Notes under the pieces: model-generated
Told to the model about the DNA's origin: nothing
The model's input: only the letters and a program-made list of their open reading frames with translations
The model's database searches: none
Shown here: one piece after another, positions 50,006 through 59,286 of the stretch
Numbering within the stretch: the first letter of the stretch is position 1
Layout of the letters: each line of letters starts with the position of its first letter
Assembly: GCA_035548375.1 (NCBI GenBank)
Contig: DASZTG010000011.1
Span: 58,586-122,585, forward strand
Direction: 5' to 3'
DNA: 64,000 nt
Origin: JACQAP01 sp035548375
GTDB lineage: Bacteria; Pseudomonadota; Gammaproteobacteria; Burkholderiales; JACQAP01
Made by a program: the position numbers and the translations under genes

Positions 50006-51604
50006 TTATTTCGAGTTTTGTAATTCGCGATATATCTTCATCCTCGGATTGTCAGTCTCCAGGTAAATTTGGCGAGCGAACTGAAGGACGAAGGGATTGG
50101 AAATGTCGCCGTGGTCCTTCACGATCGGGGATTGAGTCGTGATGTTCCATAACGGTGAGTTCGCCTCGCTCTCCGTATGAGTGCCGTCGGGATAAAGCGA
50201 GAGAAGAAGTTCTTCCTGGCCGCAAAAATGCCGAGGATAGAGCGACGTGGCCGAGCCATTGTTGGAATCGAGATCAGAGACGAAGTGTTGAAAGTTGTCC
50301 TGCTCCATCTTCAATTGCTGTTTAAGAGTTTTCGGCGGGGTCAAGCCCAGCCTTATGTCAAAAGGTGGGTAGTCCTTGCAATCCGTGTCCGGCGGAATGG
50401 GGGGCTTGTGTTGAGAGATGGTTTCCAATCGCATGGTCAGGAAATGCGTGTCCTGCCCGATCGTCTTCGTGTCAGCGTCTTTCTGGATGTCCGCCAGCTC
50501 CGGTGTGTAGCGATGCCACATGGTGCTGAACGTTCGCCCGATCGGAAACGCAATACGTGTGGCCCAATCATCTGTGGAAGTTAGCGAGATGAAAATGGGT
50601 GCCCTGTAATTTTTGTATTCGTGTTGTTTCGGATCGATTGCGCGCGCAAGTGCGTCATAGCGCGACGCTTCCACCGCCGGATTGATGATGAGAATGAGGT
50701 CACTTTCGCGCGGTAATCGCGGTGTGCGATTCCGGGCGAAATACCGGGGCTTGCGAGTATGCTGTGTTTTGGTCTCGCTTTTATCGGCGGGAAGCTCTCC
50801 CAGCCTTTCCTGCTGATAGTCGGCCACGTCCCTGATCAACGCTTCTGAGAGCACCTCGAACACGATGAGACCGCCGAAGCTATGGCCGACAATCAACGAC
50901 CGGAGCGGATGCTCGACGCAGTTGGATTTAGGCGGATTGCTTGGTGGCGGAGTTGCGGCTCCCTGAAGGGAGTGCAATCGGGCGAAGAGTTCGCGAACGC
51001 TACCTTGGGCGACCGCTGACGCGGTGCTTTTTCGGTCCCAGAAGGTAATGTCCTGAATGACCTCGGGTGAGTAAGAGGAATTGGAGATCGATGCGCCGCG
51101 CCATCCCACGTACAGGCCGATCATCTTTCGCTGGCATGTCGATTCCCGTTCTATGTGGCTCAGGCTGCGCAGCACTTGTCGAAACCTGACGACGTTGTCG
51201 TCGTCCGAATCGGCGTTGTGCTTCCAGCCGTGCACGTACACCACCACGCTTACGCCGTTTTCCGGGTTCTCGGCAAGCGCCCGCTCCAGGCCGTCGATAA
51301 AAATGTCGATCTGATCGCCAGCCCGCCCGTATTTCGGTGCGGCATAGGGCCATCCCTGATCGTCGAACTCGGCAAAGTACAGGTCATAGCCGGGTTCGTG
51401 TAGATTCGGTTGGTCCAGGAACCGGGCATGCTCGACGATCTGTGCGCGGCATTCCTTCGGTACCTTGTTGCTGGTTTCATCCGGCGCGCAATCGCGTCGC
51501 GGGCCGTCGATGGGATCGAGCTGGGTATGGTAGGGCTCGAGTTGCGTGCAGCCGGCAAGTAGTGCGATGGCCGCCACTATTACGGGTATCGACTTACTAT
51601 GCAT
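50006..51604 (-). CDS. Lipoprotein with alpha/beta hydrolase fold
   Basis: The ATG at 51604 gives 532 residues with a lipoprotein signal (IPVIVAAIALLAGC). A central VVVYVHGWKHNAD strand near residue 122 carries the oxyanion HG motif, and LIVGHSFGGLIVFEVLS near residue 238 carries the nucleophile elbow GHSFGG. A later segment, LILIINPAVEASRYDAL, follows the fold. The rest is hydrophilic and includes a 180-residue C-terminal part of no known type. It probably acts as an esterase or lipase at the inner face of the outer membrane. In-frame ATGs at 51616 and 51613 exist but add only residues before the signal. Confidence 0.75.
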   Translation of the reverse strand: MHSKSIPVIVAAIALLAGCTQLEPYHTQLDPIDGPRRDCAPDETSNKVPKECRAQIVEHARFLDQPNLHEPGYDLYFAEFDDQGWPYAAPKYGRAGDQIDIFIDGLERALAENPENGVSVVVYVHGWKHNADSDDDNVVRFRQVLRSLSHIERESTCQRKMIGLYVGWRGASISNSSYSPEVIQDITFWDRKSTASAVAQGSVRELFARLHSLQGAATPPPSNPPKSNCVEHPLRSLIVGHSFGGLIVFEVLSEALIRDVADYQQERLGELPADKSETKTQHTRKPRYFARNRTPRLPRESDLILIINPAVEASRYDALARAIDPKQHEYKNYRAPIFISLTSTDDWATRIAFPIGRTFSTMWHRYTPELADIQKDADTKTIGQDTHFLTMRLETISQHKPPIPPDTDCKDYPPFDIRLGLTPPKTLKQQLKMEQDNFQHFVSDLDSNNGSATSLYPRHFCGQEELLLSLYPDGTHTESEANSPLWNITTQSPIVKDHGDISNPFVLQFARQIYLETDNPRMKIYRELQNSK

Positions 51605-52431
51605 GAAGATCATCACTCCAACTCCCCGTCAAGGCGCGTGCGCCGTCTGCAAAGCATCGACGCGAGGCAGGGCGTTGCATGCCCTCTTGTTTTGTTCGTT
51701 GTCTGTAAACCCGGAAACAATCGCAATCGCCGGCGTGGCAATTCAGACCGGCTTGGCGATTGTTCTGTAAATGACTTCTATCGGGGCGCTGCAGATGGCG
51801 CAATTCAAGAACCGCTCGGGCGGTCGCTCCAGCAATTCTCCGAGAAAAAATAAATACAGCCATCACCCATATGCATGAAAAACTGTCGATGACAGATGCG
51901 ATGGCAATCCGGTCCGGTAAACCACGGCGAGCTTGGGAGCTTCCGGCCGACATCCATCGGAGGCGATGCGGGCTGGACGGAGGTCGATTTTCTGAAGCGG
52001 TATGTGAGTCCGAAAGTTACGATGGCTTTCCGGTCATGGAAACATCACCCGAACGGGTGATGTGCTCCTATGACGGGAGTGAAACGATGAACTTGGGAAA
52101 TGTGCTTGGCTGCCAGGCGCCACTTCTCGCGGTTGCACCTTATGCGTTGTGAATTACGTGGGTTCCACAAAAAATAGGCATTTGGGACCACCAATTTTTA
52201 TGGAATTCAAAACGCTGGGTGTCGTCCGAAAAATCTATTAAATAATAGATTTGCATTTGCCGGCATTGTCGATTAATTTCCAATCACGCCGTCATATCTA
52301 GTACGGCGCCGTCGCACCCTTGGTCAGAACGGAACTAGCCGATCCGCCTGGCATTTTTCTCGCGCATCCTGCGCATAAGGCTGTTTACTTCATAAAATAA
52401 ACTCTCAGAGCCGGCTTTTTGGGGGCAGGCC
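51605..52431 (+). other. Long regulatory/noncoding gap before the LuxR-type gene
   Basis: This 827-bp stretch has no convincing gene. A 93-codon frame (51871-52152) has poor features. Its notable parts are the half-site CATCACCC at 51861, the perfect palindrome at 52042-52063, and an AT-rich zone 52180-52270. It could hold a decayed gene or a large promoter region for the divergent lipoprotein genes and the LuxR gene. Confidence 0.4.
52042..52063. promoter_or_regulatory. Perfect 22-bp palindrome (operator candidate)
   Basis: ACATCACCCG and CGGGTGATGT form perfect 10-bp arms around AA. A related dyad lies at 53247-53267 and a half-site at 51861. The palindromes flank the PAS-LuxR gene, which is their likely binder, though that is inference. 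Confidence 0.5.
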
Positions 52432-53220
52432 ATGCGCGAAAAACCCTTGAAGGACTTCGGATTCGGTTCCGAGCGGGTCCCGGAAATTGCCTACGAGCCG
52501 CTTGGTGAGTTGGCGCCTCCCGTCCCGAAGGCCATGAACGATCAATCGATCCTGATTCCAGGTAGTCCCCTGCTTCAGATCGAATACTCGCCTCCGCGAA
52601 AGGCGAATCGCATGGAGCAAGTCAAGTCCATGCCGCGCGACCTATTGTTGTCCGCAATACACGAATCGCCAGTTGCAATCATCATTCTGGACGGCAACCG
52701 GCGCGTGTGCCTGAAAAACGTGTGTGCTTCCAGAATCCTGGACAAGAACGAATTGCTCTGCGTTGATGCCCGTGGAGGGTTGCATGCAACCAGCCCGGTG
52801 ATCGAACGGCGATTCAATCAGTTTTTGGGCGATGTGCTGGGGAGCGCCAGGGGACGACGTTCAGCCGTCCCCGGTAAGTTCTTTCTGTCCAGGCCAAATA
52901 CTCCACCAGTTTCCGTATCAGCCAGTGTGCAAGCTATCGAAGATCGCACGACGGGCTATGACTTGTGTTGGATGATTCTTTGCCTTCGCGACCCGGCTGT
53001 TCTGCAGTTGCCTTCACATGAAGATCTCAAAGCCTGGTTTGGCCTGACAAAGGCAGAGGCGAAATTGGCTTGCGCGATAACCTCTGGGCAGACGAGTCAG
53101 GACTATTCCCTGGAGCGAGGTATCAGCCTCAATACCGTGAAGACCCAGTTCCAATCCATCCTCGCCAAGACACGTGTTCACCGCCAGGTGGATCTCGTGC
53201 GCCTGCTTAGCGCCCTATAA
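52432..53220 (+). CDS. PAS-like / LuxR-type HTH transcriptional regulator
   Basis: A 262-residue cytoplasmic regulator. A PAS-like middle domain (residues about 75-130, LLSAIHESPVAIIILDGNRRVCLKN) is followed by a LuxR/GerE-type HTH near 195-260 (WFGLTKAEAKLACAITSGQTSQDYSLERGISLNTVKTQFQSILAKTRVHRQVDLVRLL). The HTH keeps the TxxExxLA and NTVKxxxxxILxKTxVxxQ pattern. The first 60 residues are a poorly conserved leader, so the start could be downstream (for example the Met near residue 60). It sits between the divergent lipoprotein genes and the exported-protein operon. Confidence 0.8.
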   Translation: MREKPLKDFGFGSERVPEIAYEPLGELAPPVPKAMNDQSILIPGSPLLQIEYSPPRKANRMEQVKSMPRDLLLSAIHESPVAIIILDGNRRVCLKNVCASRILDKNELLCVDARGGLHATSPVIERRFNQFLGDVLGSARGRRSAVPGKFFLSRPNTPPVSVSASVQAIEDRTTGYDLCWMILCLRDPAVLQLPSHEDLKAWFGLTKAEAKLACAITSGQTSQDYSLERGISLNTVKTQFQSILAKTRVHRQVDLVRLLSAL

Positions 53221-53246
53221 AAGCTGGTTAATACCGGCGGCATAGG

Positions 53247-53267
53247 CGTCACCACAACGGGTGATGC
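53247..53267. promoter_or_regulatory. Imperfect palindrome related to the 52042 operator
   Basis: GCGTCACC and GGGTGATGC form an imperfect dyad around ACAAC and share AACGGGTGATG with the palindrome at 52042. It lies 200 bp before the first gene of the exported-protein operon. Confidence 0.4.
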
Positions 53268-53466
53268 GAGAGCGCAATGAAGTCAGGTAGCTTACTCAAG
53301 CGAGTGGGTTCCTGCGCTATCCATCCGAACGATTTCGTCAGCGCCAGTCAACTATTCGGCTTCGCGTGCTCGATGGGCGCGCACTAACGAAGGAACGAGG
53401 TCGTCCTGGACAGCGCCAGCGTGGTATGACCCGATTCTTTCCGTTGAATACGAGTGAGAGGATCTA

Positions 53467-54531
53467 ATGAAACAATTTCTGCGAGAACTGACGTGTGTAT
53501 TTACGTTGCTATTGGCCGTGCAGGTGACGGAAGCGGCAGATTCGAATCTCACCAACTTCCCCATCAAATTGAGAAATACGTACGCGAAATTCATTGACGA
53601 CCAGGGAAATGCGAAGATTGGGCCCGGGGGAACCCGGCTGCTTGTAGTCGACGACCAGGGTGCAAAACTGGTTCTGCAGGTCCAGGGTGACTTGCCGGGA
53701 AATACAATTGCAGAGAACGATCGTATTAGCCCGACGGGGAAATATACGGTCGATGCAGCCGACTTCAAATCCTACTGGACGAACGATCCTGCCGGCGCGT
53801 CACAAGGCTCATCCGCGAACACTGCAAATTTAACGGGCAGCGTTTTGACCCTTCGGGCCGATTTTCCAAAGCTCAAGGATTCCAGCTCTGGCGAATTTAC
53901 GCGCGCACCGGCAAAAACCAAGCTACGTGTAAGAAAGGATGACGGCAAGGAGTTGGACATGGTTGTTGCTGGTCGACCTGACATACCCTTCTTGCCGATG
54001 CTTTCGGGGTGCGAAGAGGGGCAAATCAAGAGCAGTGCGGCAGAGATCAACAAGGGTGAATTGACGTGTCGTTCTCCCGGTCCAAATGACGCGAAAGAAG
54101 GCCCCCTTTATACGGTAAACAAAGCAGAGTTCGGGCCGGAGTATTGGGATAGAACCGGCTGGGCCTATGGGCCGTTATTTGTCCCGTTCAAGATGCGGTT
54201 CAAGGACAAGAGCCTGACGGGCGAGGTTGGGCTCGGCGGTTACATGGGATATGAATTCCAAGCCTACGGTGTCTCGCTCATTCCGGCTGTGCATGCCGGC
54301 CTCTCAATAGTGACGGTGGGCGGGGATAGCAGTGAAGCCAACAACGTCAACGATACGACCAACAAACCGGCCTTTACTTGGGGCGGGGGACTAATTTTTA
54401 AGCCTGGCGAGAATTTTCAGGCTGGGGTGATACTGGGTCGCGATCAAATCGGCGGATCGGTCGGGCGTGACTGGAAATATGAAGGAAAGTGGTGGATAAG
54501 CATCGCCATCGGTTATAACTTCGCGCGGTAA
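53467..54531 (+). CDS. Exported protein with probable C-terminal barrel strands
   Basis: A 354-residue protein with a signal peptide (KQFLRELTCVFTLLLAVQVTEAA). The first 200 mature residues resemble beta-sandwich or surface-layer domains without known match (KLRNTYAKFIDDQGNAKIGPGGTRLLVVDD). The C-terminal 150 residues alternate like outer-membrane strands (LTGEVGLGGYMGYEFQAYGVSLIPAVHAGLSI) and the protein ends WWISIAIGYNFAR, with the aromatic penultimate position common in barrel proteins. I infer outer-membrane anchoring. The next gene begins 9 bp after its stop, so these are co-transcribed. Function unknown. Confidence 0.6.
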   Translation: MKQFLRELTCVFTLLLAVQVTEAADSNLTNFPIKLRNTYAKFIDDQGNAKIGPGGTRLLVVDDQGAKLVLQVQGDLPGNTIAENDRISPTGKYTVDAADFKSYWTNDPAGASQGSSANTANLTGSVLTLRADFPKLKDSSSGEFTRAPAKTKLRVRKDDGKELDMVVAGRPDIPFLPMLSGCEEGQIKSSAAEINKGELTCRSPGPNDAKEGPLYTVNKAEFGPEYWDRTGWAYGPLFVPFKMRFKDKSLTGEVGLGGYMGYEFQAYGVSLIPAVHAGLSIVTVGGDSSEANNVNDTTNKPAFTWGGGLIFKPGENFQAGVILGRDQIGGSVGRDWKYEGKWWISIAIGYNFAR

Positions 54532-54539
54532 CCTCTTCC

Positions 54540-56498
54540 ATGCTCCCGTGGATCCGAATGGAAAATCCCCATTCGACAGATACGGTGTCAGTCGATTTGG
54601 GGTTGTCGATCCGCGTTGCATCAAGCCTCCGTGCGATTGGGAAAGGCAACAAATGTGGTGTCGAGGTATTTCATCGCCGAAAGAGGGCGGGCTTTTTCTC
54701 GACAATCCGCCTGTGCGGCCTGGCCTCGGCCATCCTGCTTTTTTCGGGGTCGGCCGCTTGCTTCGATCGCGTAGAACACCAGGCCATATCGGATGCCGCC
54801 TACTTTATCGCCGCCGCGCAGTATTTCCACGTCGTAACCGGGGTCAACACCGACGTAAGTAAGATTGTTTGCGAGTTTCTACGTAAGGACTATCTGCAAG
54901 CCTTGCAGAAATTCTGCTCGGCGCCGAATGATCCTGCGATCCAGGCTTCGATGTCCTATGGGGAAATTAGTGCCTGTGTCGACAATGTAGAGTCGGCGAT
55001 AAGGCTTCGAACGGTGGCTGATTCCGGCTTTGAGATGCCGAAGCGCGGCACAGCAGCATATGCTCCGGTGCAGCGATCCCTGGAGTCGCTAAAGAGAGCT
55101 TGCGAGAACTGGCTAAAGGAGTGGACGGCCGCGACCAACAACGAAACCCACTTCCAGACCCTTGCGGTTGAGTCGTTCCGGGCCATCCACGATGTGGCGC
55201 GACAACGATCCAGGGATATGACCCATCTTTCAGAAGCCATCGTCGCATCGGCGATTGCAGATCACTTCCTTCTTGATCTTCACGCGCCAGGTCACGTATT
55301 GACGATCCGGACGGCATCTCACGATACGATTGCCCTGTACCGACACAATATCGCGAACGCAGCCGGCGCGAAGTTCCAGGTATTTGGAGATGGCGAGCGG
55401 GTATTCGCAAGACAGCTGAATTTTATTCGCGAGAATCCCGATATTTTCCGGCAGTTGATCGCGGAAAAAGCCGAGTTCCCGGGGCAGTGGCTCAATGACA
55501 GTGGGCGCAGGCTTTTCGACAATACCTACCAATTCGACAAGGCTGTTTGGCTGTTGCCGAGAGAATTTGAGTATCCGAAAGCCGACGGCAAGCCATGTGA
55601 TGCGGAAGGAGATTGCTTTCGTGGGGATGGCTCGCTATTCCGGGCGAGCGATTCCGGGCTGCGCCAACGCCTCTATCTCACGCTAGTGGAAGCGCAAGTG
55701 ATCCTCGATATTATGAGGGGAACCTGTTCGTCGGAAAATTGCGTGGATTTTTCCAAGTATTCGTATTGTGAGAAAAAAGAAGATTGTGATTGGGATCTGA
55801 ACATGGAGGCGGAATGGGGAGAACAGCCAGTCAGCAAACTCGACGGAAAGAGCGACGAGACAGTTCGATTGCGCTTGTTTGGACTTGGGGGATACTCGCC
55901 AGACAAAAGGTTCGTCACACCGGTCGGTCACGTTCGGGATGATTCAAAAAAACGGGATGATTCAAAAAAAGAAGGAAGCGTTGACGAAAGTAATGACGCA
56001 ACTGATGAACTGTACAAGCAAGTTACCGTCGCTTCGATTTTCCAGATCAGCATCAGCGGAACCACGCAACTCGGCACGAGCCCGTTCGGCGGCATCATGA
56101 CCCAGCTCGACTATCCATGGATTCTATTTGGCGACCGTTTCTGGATTTCGCCCGGTGCTGCGCTGGTCTACGAATACGACAGGAAAGGCTATGGTCCCCA
56201 AGTGCGGGCCAATTACTATTTGTTCCCCGAACTCAAGCTTACCGCAGGCTTATATGCGCGCATGATTCATTATGATCGGTGGGTTCAGGTGCGCGGCGAC
56301 CAATGGACTGGACTGAATCTACAATCCTACGGAATTCGCCTTGACTATGGTTTTACCAACACGATTACGGCTTTTGCCACGCTTGGCAAAGATTTCGCCC
56401 GCGTGGAAGGAACAGGGGGCGAGTTTCGCGGAACGGCCGTAACGTTTGGATTCGCCATGGCCCTGCCAACCAGTTCGGTGGCGAAATTATTTTATTGA
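54540..56498 (+). CDS. Zinc-phospholipase-C-like domain fused to a C-terminal barrel
   Basis: Up to 652 residues. A hydrophobic export segment lies near residues 56-73 (IRLCGLASAILLFSGSAACF), so the native start is probably downstream of the first ATG. The domain after it starts DRVEHQAISDAAYF and contains DHFLLDLHAPGH, where His242, Asp246 and His252 have the H-x3-D-x5-H spacing of zinc-dependent phospholipase C ligands. From residue 490 to the end, ten or so alternating strands (IFQISISGTTQLG, FWISPGAALVYEYDRKGYGPQVRANYYL, LKLTAGLYARMIHYDRW) look like an outer-membrane barrel. Passenger-then-barrel order would expose the enzyme on the surface. Both assignments are from motif and pattern, not alignment. 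Confidence 0.55.
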   Translation: MLPWIRMENPHSTDTVSVDLGLSIRVASSLRAIGKGNKCGVEVFHRRKRAGFFSTIRLCGLASAILLFSGSAACFDRVEHQAISDAAYFIAAAQYFHVVTGVNTDVSKIVCEFLRKDYLQALQKFCSAPNDPAIQASMSYGEISACVDNVESAIRLRTVADSGFEMPKRGTAAYAPVQRSLESLKRACENWLKEWTAATNNETHFQTLAVESFRAIHDVARQRSRDMTHLSEAIVASAIADHFLLDLHAPGHVLTIRTASHDTIALYRHNIANAAGAKFQVFGDGERVFARQLNFIRENPDIFRQLIAEKAEFPGQWLNDSGRRLFDNTYQFDKAVWLLPREFEYPKADGKPCDAEGDCFRGDGSLFRASDSGLRQRLYLTLVEAQVILDIMRGTCSSENCVDFSKYSYCEKKEDCDWDLNMEAEWGEQPVSKLDGKSDETVRLRLFGLGGYSPDKRFVTPVGHVRDDSKKRDDSKKEGSVDESNDATDELYKQVTVASIFQISISGTTQLGTSPFGGIMTQLDYPWILFGDRFWISPGAALVYEYDRKGYGPQVRANYYLFPELKLTAGLYARMIHYDRWVQVRGDQWTGLNLQSYGIRLDYGFTNTITAFATLGKDFARVEGTGGEFRGTAVTFGFAMALPTSSVAKLFY

Positions 56499-56636
56499 AG
56501 ATGGATGTGGTTGTTCTCATTCCGCCGCTAAATTGTGGGCAGGAAAGAAGCAAGGCCTGAACCCGTCGATTGTGTGGAAGTGAATTTGGCGGTGACGAAC
56601 AACTGACGTAACGTCGGTAGTCGACGGAGGGAATCA

Positions 56637-58214
56637 ATGAAACGTGCGGTAATTCTTTTCACGCTGACGCTTGTTCTACATCAAAGCTCAGCGTACGCGT
56701 ACGAAACGGACGTTCATCTTGGGCTCACCGCGGTACTCGCGAGGCTCGCCGGATTCAAACCTGCCGATGCCATTGCAATAGCAAACGCCGACCAGGCACT
56801 CGATCGGGACCAACTCCTTGCAGACGGCAAAAGGCATGACGCTGTGCACGTCGTGACAGACGAGATTATTTTCGAGTCCGACCGATATTCGCGCACGGAA
56901 GCATCCAGGCGCGTCCAGTTCGATCACTTTCCCGGTGTCGCGCCACTTCCGGATGAGCCGAAGAACAGGACAGTGGCGGCGGGACCCAATAACGGGCTGA
57001 TGCCGGTACGCCTGCAAGCTTTGTCCAAGATGAAACAAAGAGACAACAAATGGCTTGAGCTGATTGGGTACACATTGCATCCGTATCAGGACTCCTGGTC
57101 GCACGCGGGTATTCCAGACATCGCCGCTTCACCGGTCTGGGAGTTTAGAAGCGGTTATGCGTGGGGCCATCCTGATCGGCGCGGGGGCTGGTCACACCAC
57201 CGGGCGGACCTGACATGTGCCGACACGACCAGCACGCTCGAAATGGCGGAAGCCACGTTTGATCAACTGAGAAAACTGTGTGATTTAACCAGCGGCACAG
57301 CTTGCGTCTCTCCGGGATGGACAAAGGAACTCAAATCAAAAATCATGGATTTCGCCGCCGTTGACACGCGATTGGGAAAACGCAAATGGCTGGTCGACAT
57401 GTACAAGGCAACTGGATTGCCCGAGTTCGAAGATAGCCTGTCGGACATCGACTTACCTTGGGATTTTTACAATACCCAGAGATCAGGCTTCGTCACAAAG
57501 TGTGTCGAAATTCCCAAACGAAGCGCTGCCGTCATCAATAGGAGTGTCGCCAGCATTGATTCCGCATTGGCGCACGAAACGCGCCATAGTTCTTATATGA
57601 GGCGCGTGGCGTTTGTCGACGAGCATAAATGCGAAGCAGATCCTGGACTTAAATCCGTGTCGAAGCAGTTCATAGACTGGTGGTTGACGGAATCCCCCTC
57701 CCTGAGGAGGAGAGATTTTCTTGGGACAGAAGGCAAGGCGCGGGATCAGAACTTCACTCGCTTCCTCGACTCCGACCACATGCAAATTCAACTGCGGGCG
57801 TGGCTCGGAGAGAAGAAAATAGAAGACCCCAACCTATGGCCCGCCGTGTTCTTGAGGATTTGGTTGATCGAGGATCACGGAATAGTCGAGGCGCTGGGTC
57901 ACGCCGACCCAACTTCCCCACAGTACGAGAAACTGCGGATTGTTCTATTTGACGAGGACAGGTTCAGAGCCGAAAAGCCGGATTCTCGTTTGTTGAAAGG
58001 TATATCCGCAAAATCTGTCGATCCGTCGAAAATCGAGTCGCGGCTTGAGGATATCTTTGGGGAAGATTTTTCGGTAGGAGGCGGGTTGACGAGTTGTGCC
58101 TTAAACATTCGATTTTCGTCGAGGCTGCCGAGGGACACCGTGACATTTGTGTTTGTCGGTCATCCGAACTCGTATGACTGGAAAATAGTGCGCTTGAGCT
58201 GGTTGAGTTTGTGA
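56637..58214 (+). CDS. Exported DUF6765-like zinc-phospholipase-superfamily protein
   Basis: A 525-residue exported protein with signal KRAVILFTLTLVLHQSSAYA. The mature N-terminus YETDVHLGLTAVLARLAGFKPADAIAIANADQALD resembles DUF6765, a branch of the zinc-dependent phospholipase C/S1-P1 nuclease superfamily. Residues 145-160 contain LHPYQDSWSHAG, with His148, Asp152 and His156 as likely metal ligands, and His23 near the N-terminus may be another. The rest is unassigned. It is the third gene in a row and encodes the second protein with such a motif. The gap to the preceding gene is 138 bp with no clear terminator. Confidence 0.6.
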   Translation: MKRAVILFTLTLVLHQSSAYAYETDVHLGLTAVLARLAGFKPADAIAIANADQALDRDQLLADGKRHDAVHVVTDEIIFESDRYSRTEASRRVQFDHFPGVAPLPDEPKNRTVAAGPNNGLMPVRLQALSKMKQRDNKWLELIGYTLHPYQDSWSHAGIPDIAASPVWEFRSGYAWGHPDRRGGWSHHRADLTCADTTSTLEMAEATFDQLRKLCDLTSGTACVSPGWTKELKSKIMDFAAVDTRLGKRKWLVDMYKATGLPEFEDSLSDIDLPWDFYNTQRSGFVTKCVEIPKRSAAVINRSVASIDSALAHETRHSSYMRRVAFVDEHKCEADPGLKSVSKQFIDWWLTESPSLRRRDFLGTEGKARDQNFTRFLDSDHMQIQLRAWLGEKKIEDPNLWPAVFLRIWLIEDHGIVEALGHADPTSPQYEKLRIVLFDEDRFRAEKPDSRLLKGISAKSVDPSKIESRLEDIFGEDFSVGGGLTSCALNIRFSSRLPRDTVTFVFVGHPNSYDWKIVRLSWLSL

Positions 58215-58287
58215 ATTAGCACTTGTCGGTGTTGGCTGGCGAATATCGCTTGCGTGCTCGAATTCATACGACCGGGCTTTCAACCAC

Positions 58288-58520
58288 ACCGCCTCGTCAG
58301 AAACTCCGCCAGCGTTCCCGCGCAAGCGCGACCATGCGATATCGGCAGTCATGCTTCGAATGCGCGAAAACGTGCAACTCGGCGCCTGGGACCGCGGTGC
58401 GCATCGCGGCCATGGCCTCCAGCGGGATGAAGGGACTGGATTGCGGGCTAAGCAGTAGGGGCGGTACGGCGATCTCGCCCAGGCGCGGCGTCAGGTCCGC
58501 GCCGACTTTCGGCATGCGCT
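58288..58520 (-). pseudogene. Duplicated 3' fragment of the alpha/beta hydrolase gene
   Basis: Minus-strand translation gives DLTPRLGEIAVPPLLLSPQSSPFI and AMAAMRTAVPGAELHVFAHSKHD, nearly identical to the C-terminal region of the hydrolase at 60676-61482. The nucleotide match extends over roughly 230 bp (about 58288-58512 against 60676-60902), ending at GGTCCGCGCC on the 5' side. The fragment lacks the catalytic core and shows frame damage at its 3' end (missing the GRECADTLAEFL tail in frame). Confidence 0.8.
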
Positions 58521-58592
58521 GTAGCTCCGCCCGTCTGGCACATCATTTTCGAGACAGGCAATAGGCCCAGTTTTTTTCGGCTGCGTACGAGC

Positions 58593-58928
58593 CTAGTTTC
58601 CTCGCTTCGCATAGGCTGCCCACGCCTTCGTAAATCCGGCCAGATTGAGACGACCCAGGTGCGTTGAATCGGCATTGCCGAAGTCGCTGGCAAAATCCGA
58701 AAGGCTGGACACATCGTCATAAGTGACATACCCCTTCGCGCCCCGGTCCAGTTTCCGGAAGGCTGCGTCCGCGCTGTCAGTCAACTTGGGTACGTCGGCA
58801 TTGTCGGCTACGATCTGGTTCGCAACGGGGGCACTGGCATCGTCTGCCGCATTGACCTGCGAAGATCCGACTCCTGTTGTGAAGGCGAGAACGCTGGCGC
58901 AGGCGAGAACATTAAGAGCAGGGCGCAT
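58593..58928 (-). CDS. Small exported EF-hand-like protein
   Basis: A 111-residue exported protein with signal RPALNVLACASVLAFTTGVGSSQVNAA. Its mature part contains AFRKLDRGAKGYVTYDDVSSL, an EF-hand-like loop with D-x-G-x-K-x-Y-x-x-x-D, missing some usual acidic ligands. A second, weaker loop NADSTHLGRLNLAGFTKAW follows. Calcium binding is possible but not assured. It lies between the hydrolase fragment and a palindrome-preceded oxidoreductase gene on the other strand. Confidence 0.65.
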   Translation of the reverse strand: MRPALNVLACASVLAFTTGVGSSQVNAADDASAPVANQIVADNADVPKLTDSADAAFRKLDRGAKGYVTYDDVSSLSDFASDFGNADSTHLGRLNLAGFTKAWAAYAKRGN

Positions 58929-59200
58929 GTTATCTCCTCATTTTTCCGGTTCGATCGGGCATCGACGCTTGCCAACAGGGGCGGTCAAGCATTTTGTGGA
59001 CGACTACGGCCTAAGATATCACCGTGAGTCGTTCCGTGGCGAGTGCGATGCGCCCCAGGCAGAAGGCCACTTATGCCTTTGCACACGTCGTTGTGCGGTT
59101 ATGCAGGCCTGCCCCATAACCCGTTACAAACGAACTTCGCTAATATCCTACGAGACTTCGGCGATGGATCCCTGCAAGGCTTGATCCCATGACCTGACGT

Positions 59201-59216
59201 CCGACGTTGACGTCGG
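59201..59216. promoter_or_regulatory. Palindrome upstream of the beta-hydroxyacid dehydrogenase gene
   Basis: CCGACGT-TG-ACGTCGG is a perfect dyad with 7-bp arms, 71 bp before the 59287 start. It may be an operator. The rest of the 58929-59286 gap shows nothing definite. Confidence 0.4.
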
Positions 59217-59286
59217 TTCGAACAAGGTGCGGCACTTTTCCGCACGCAGAAGAATTGAATTTATCAATGAATAACGGGAGAAAACA

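Noticed and set aside
51871..52152. 93-codon plus-strand frame upstream of the LuxR gene
   Set aside because: Contains the palindrome at 52042 in its coding part, lacks a ribosome-binding site and shows no fold-like pattern.
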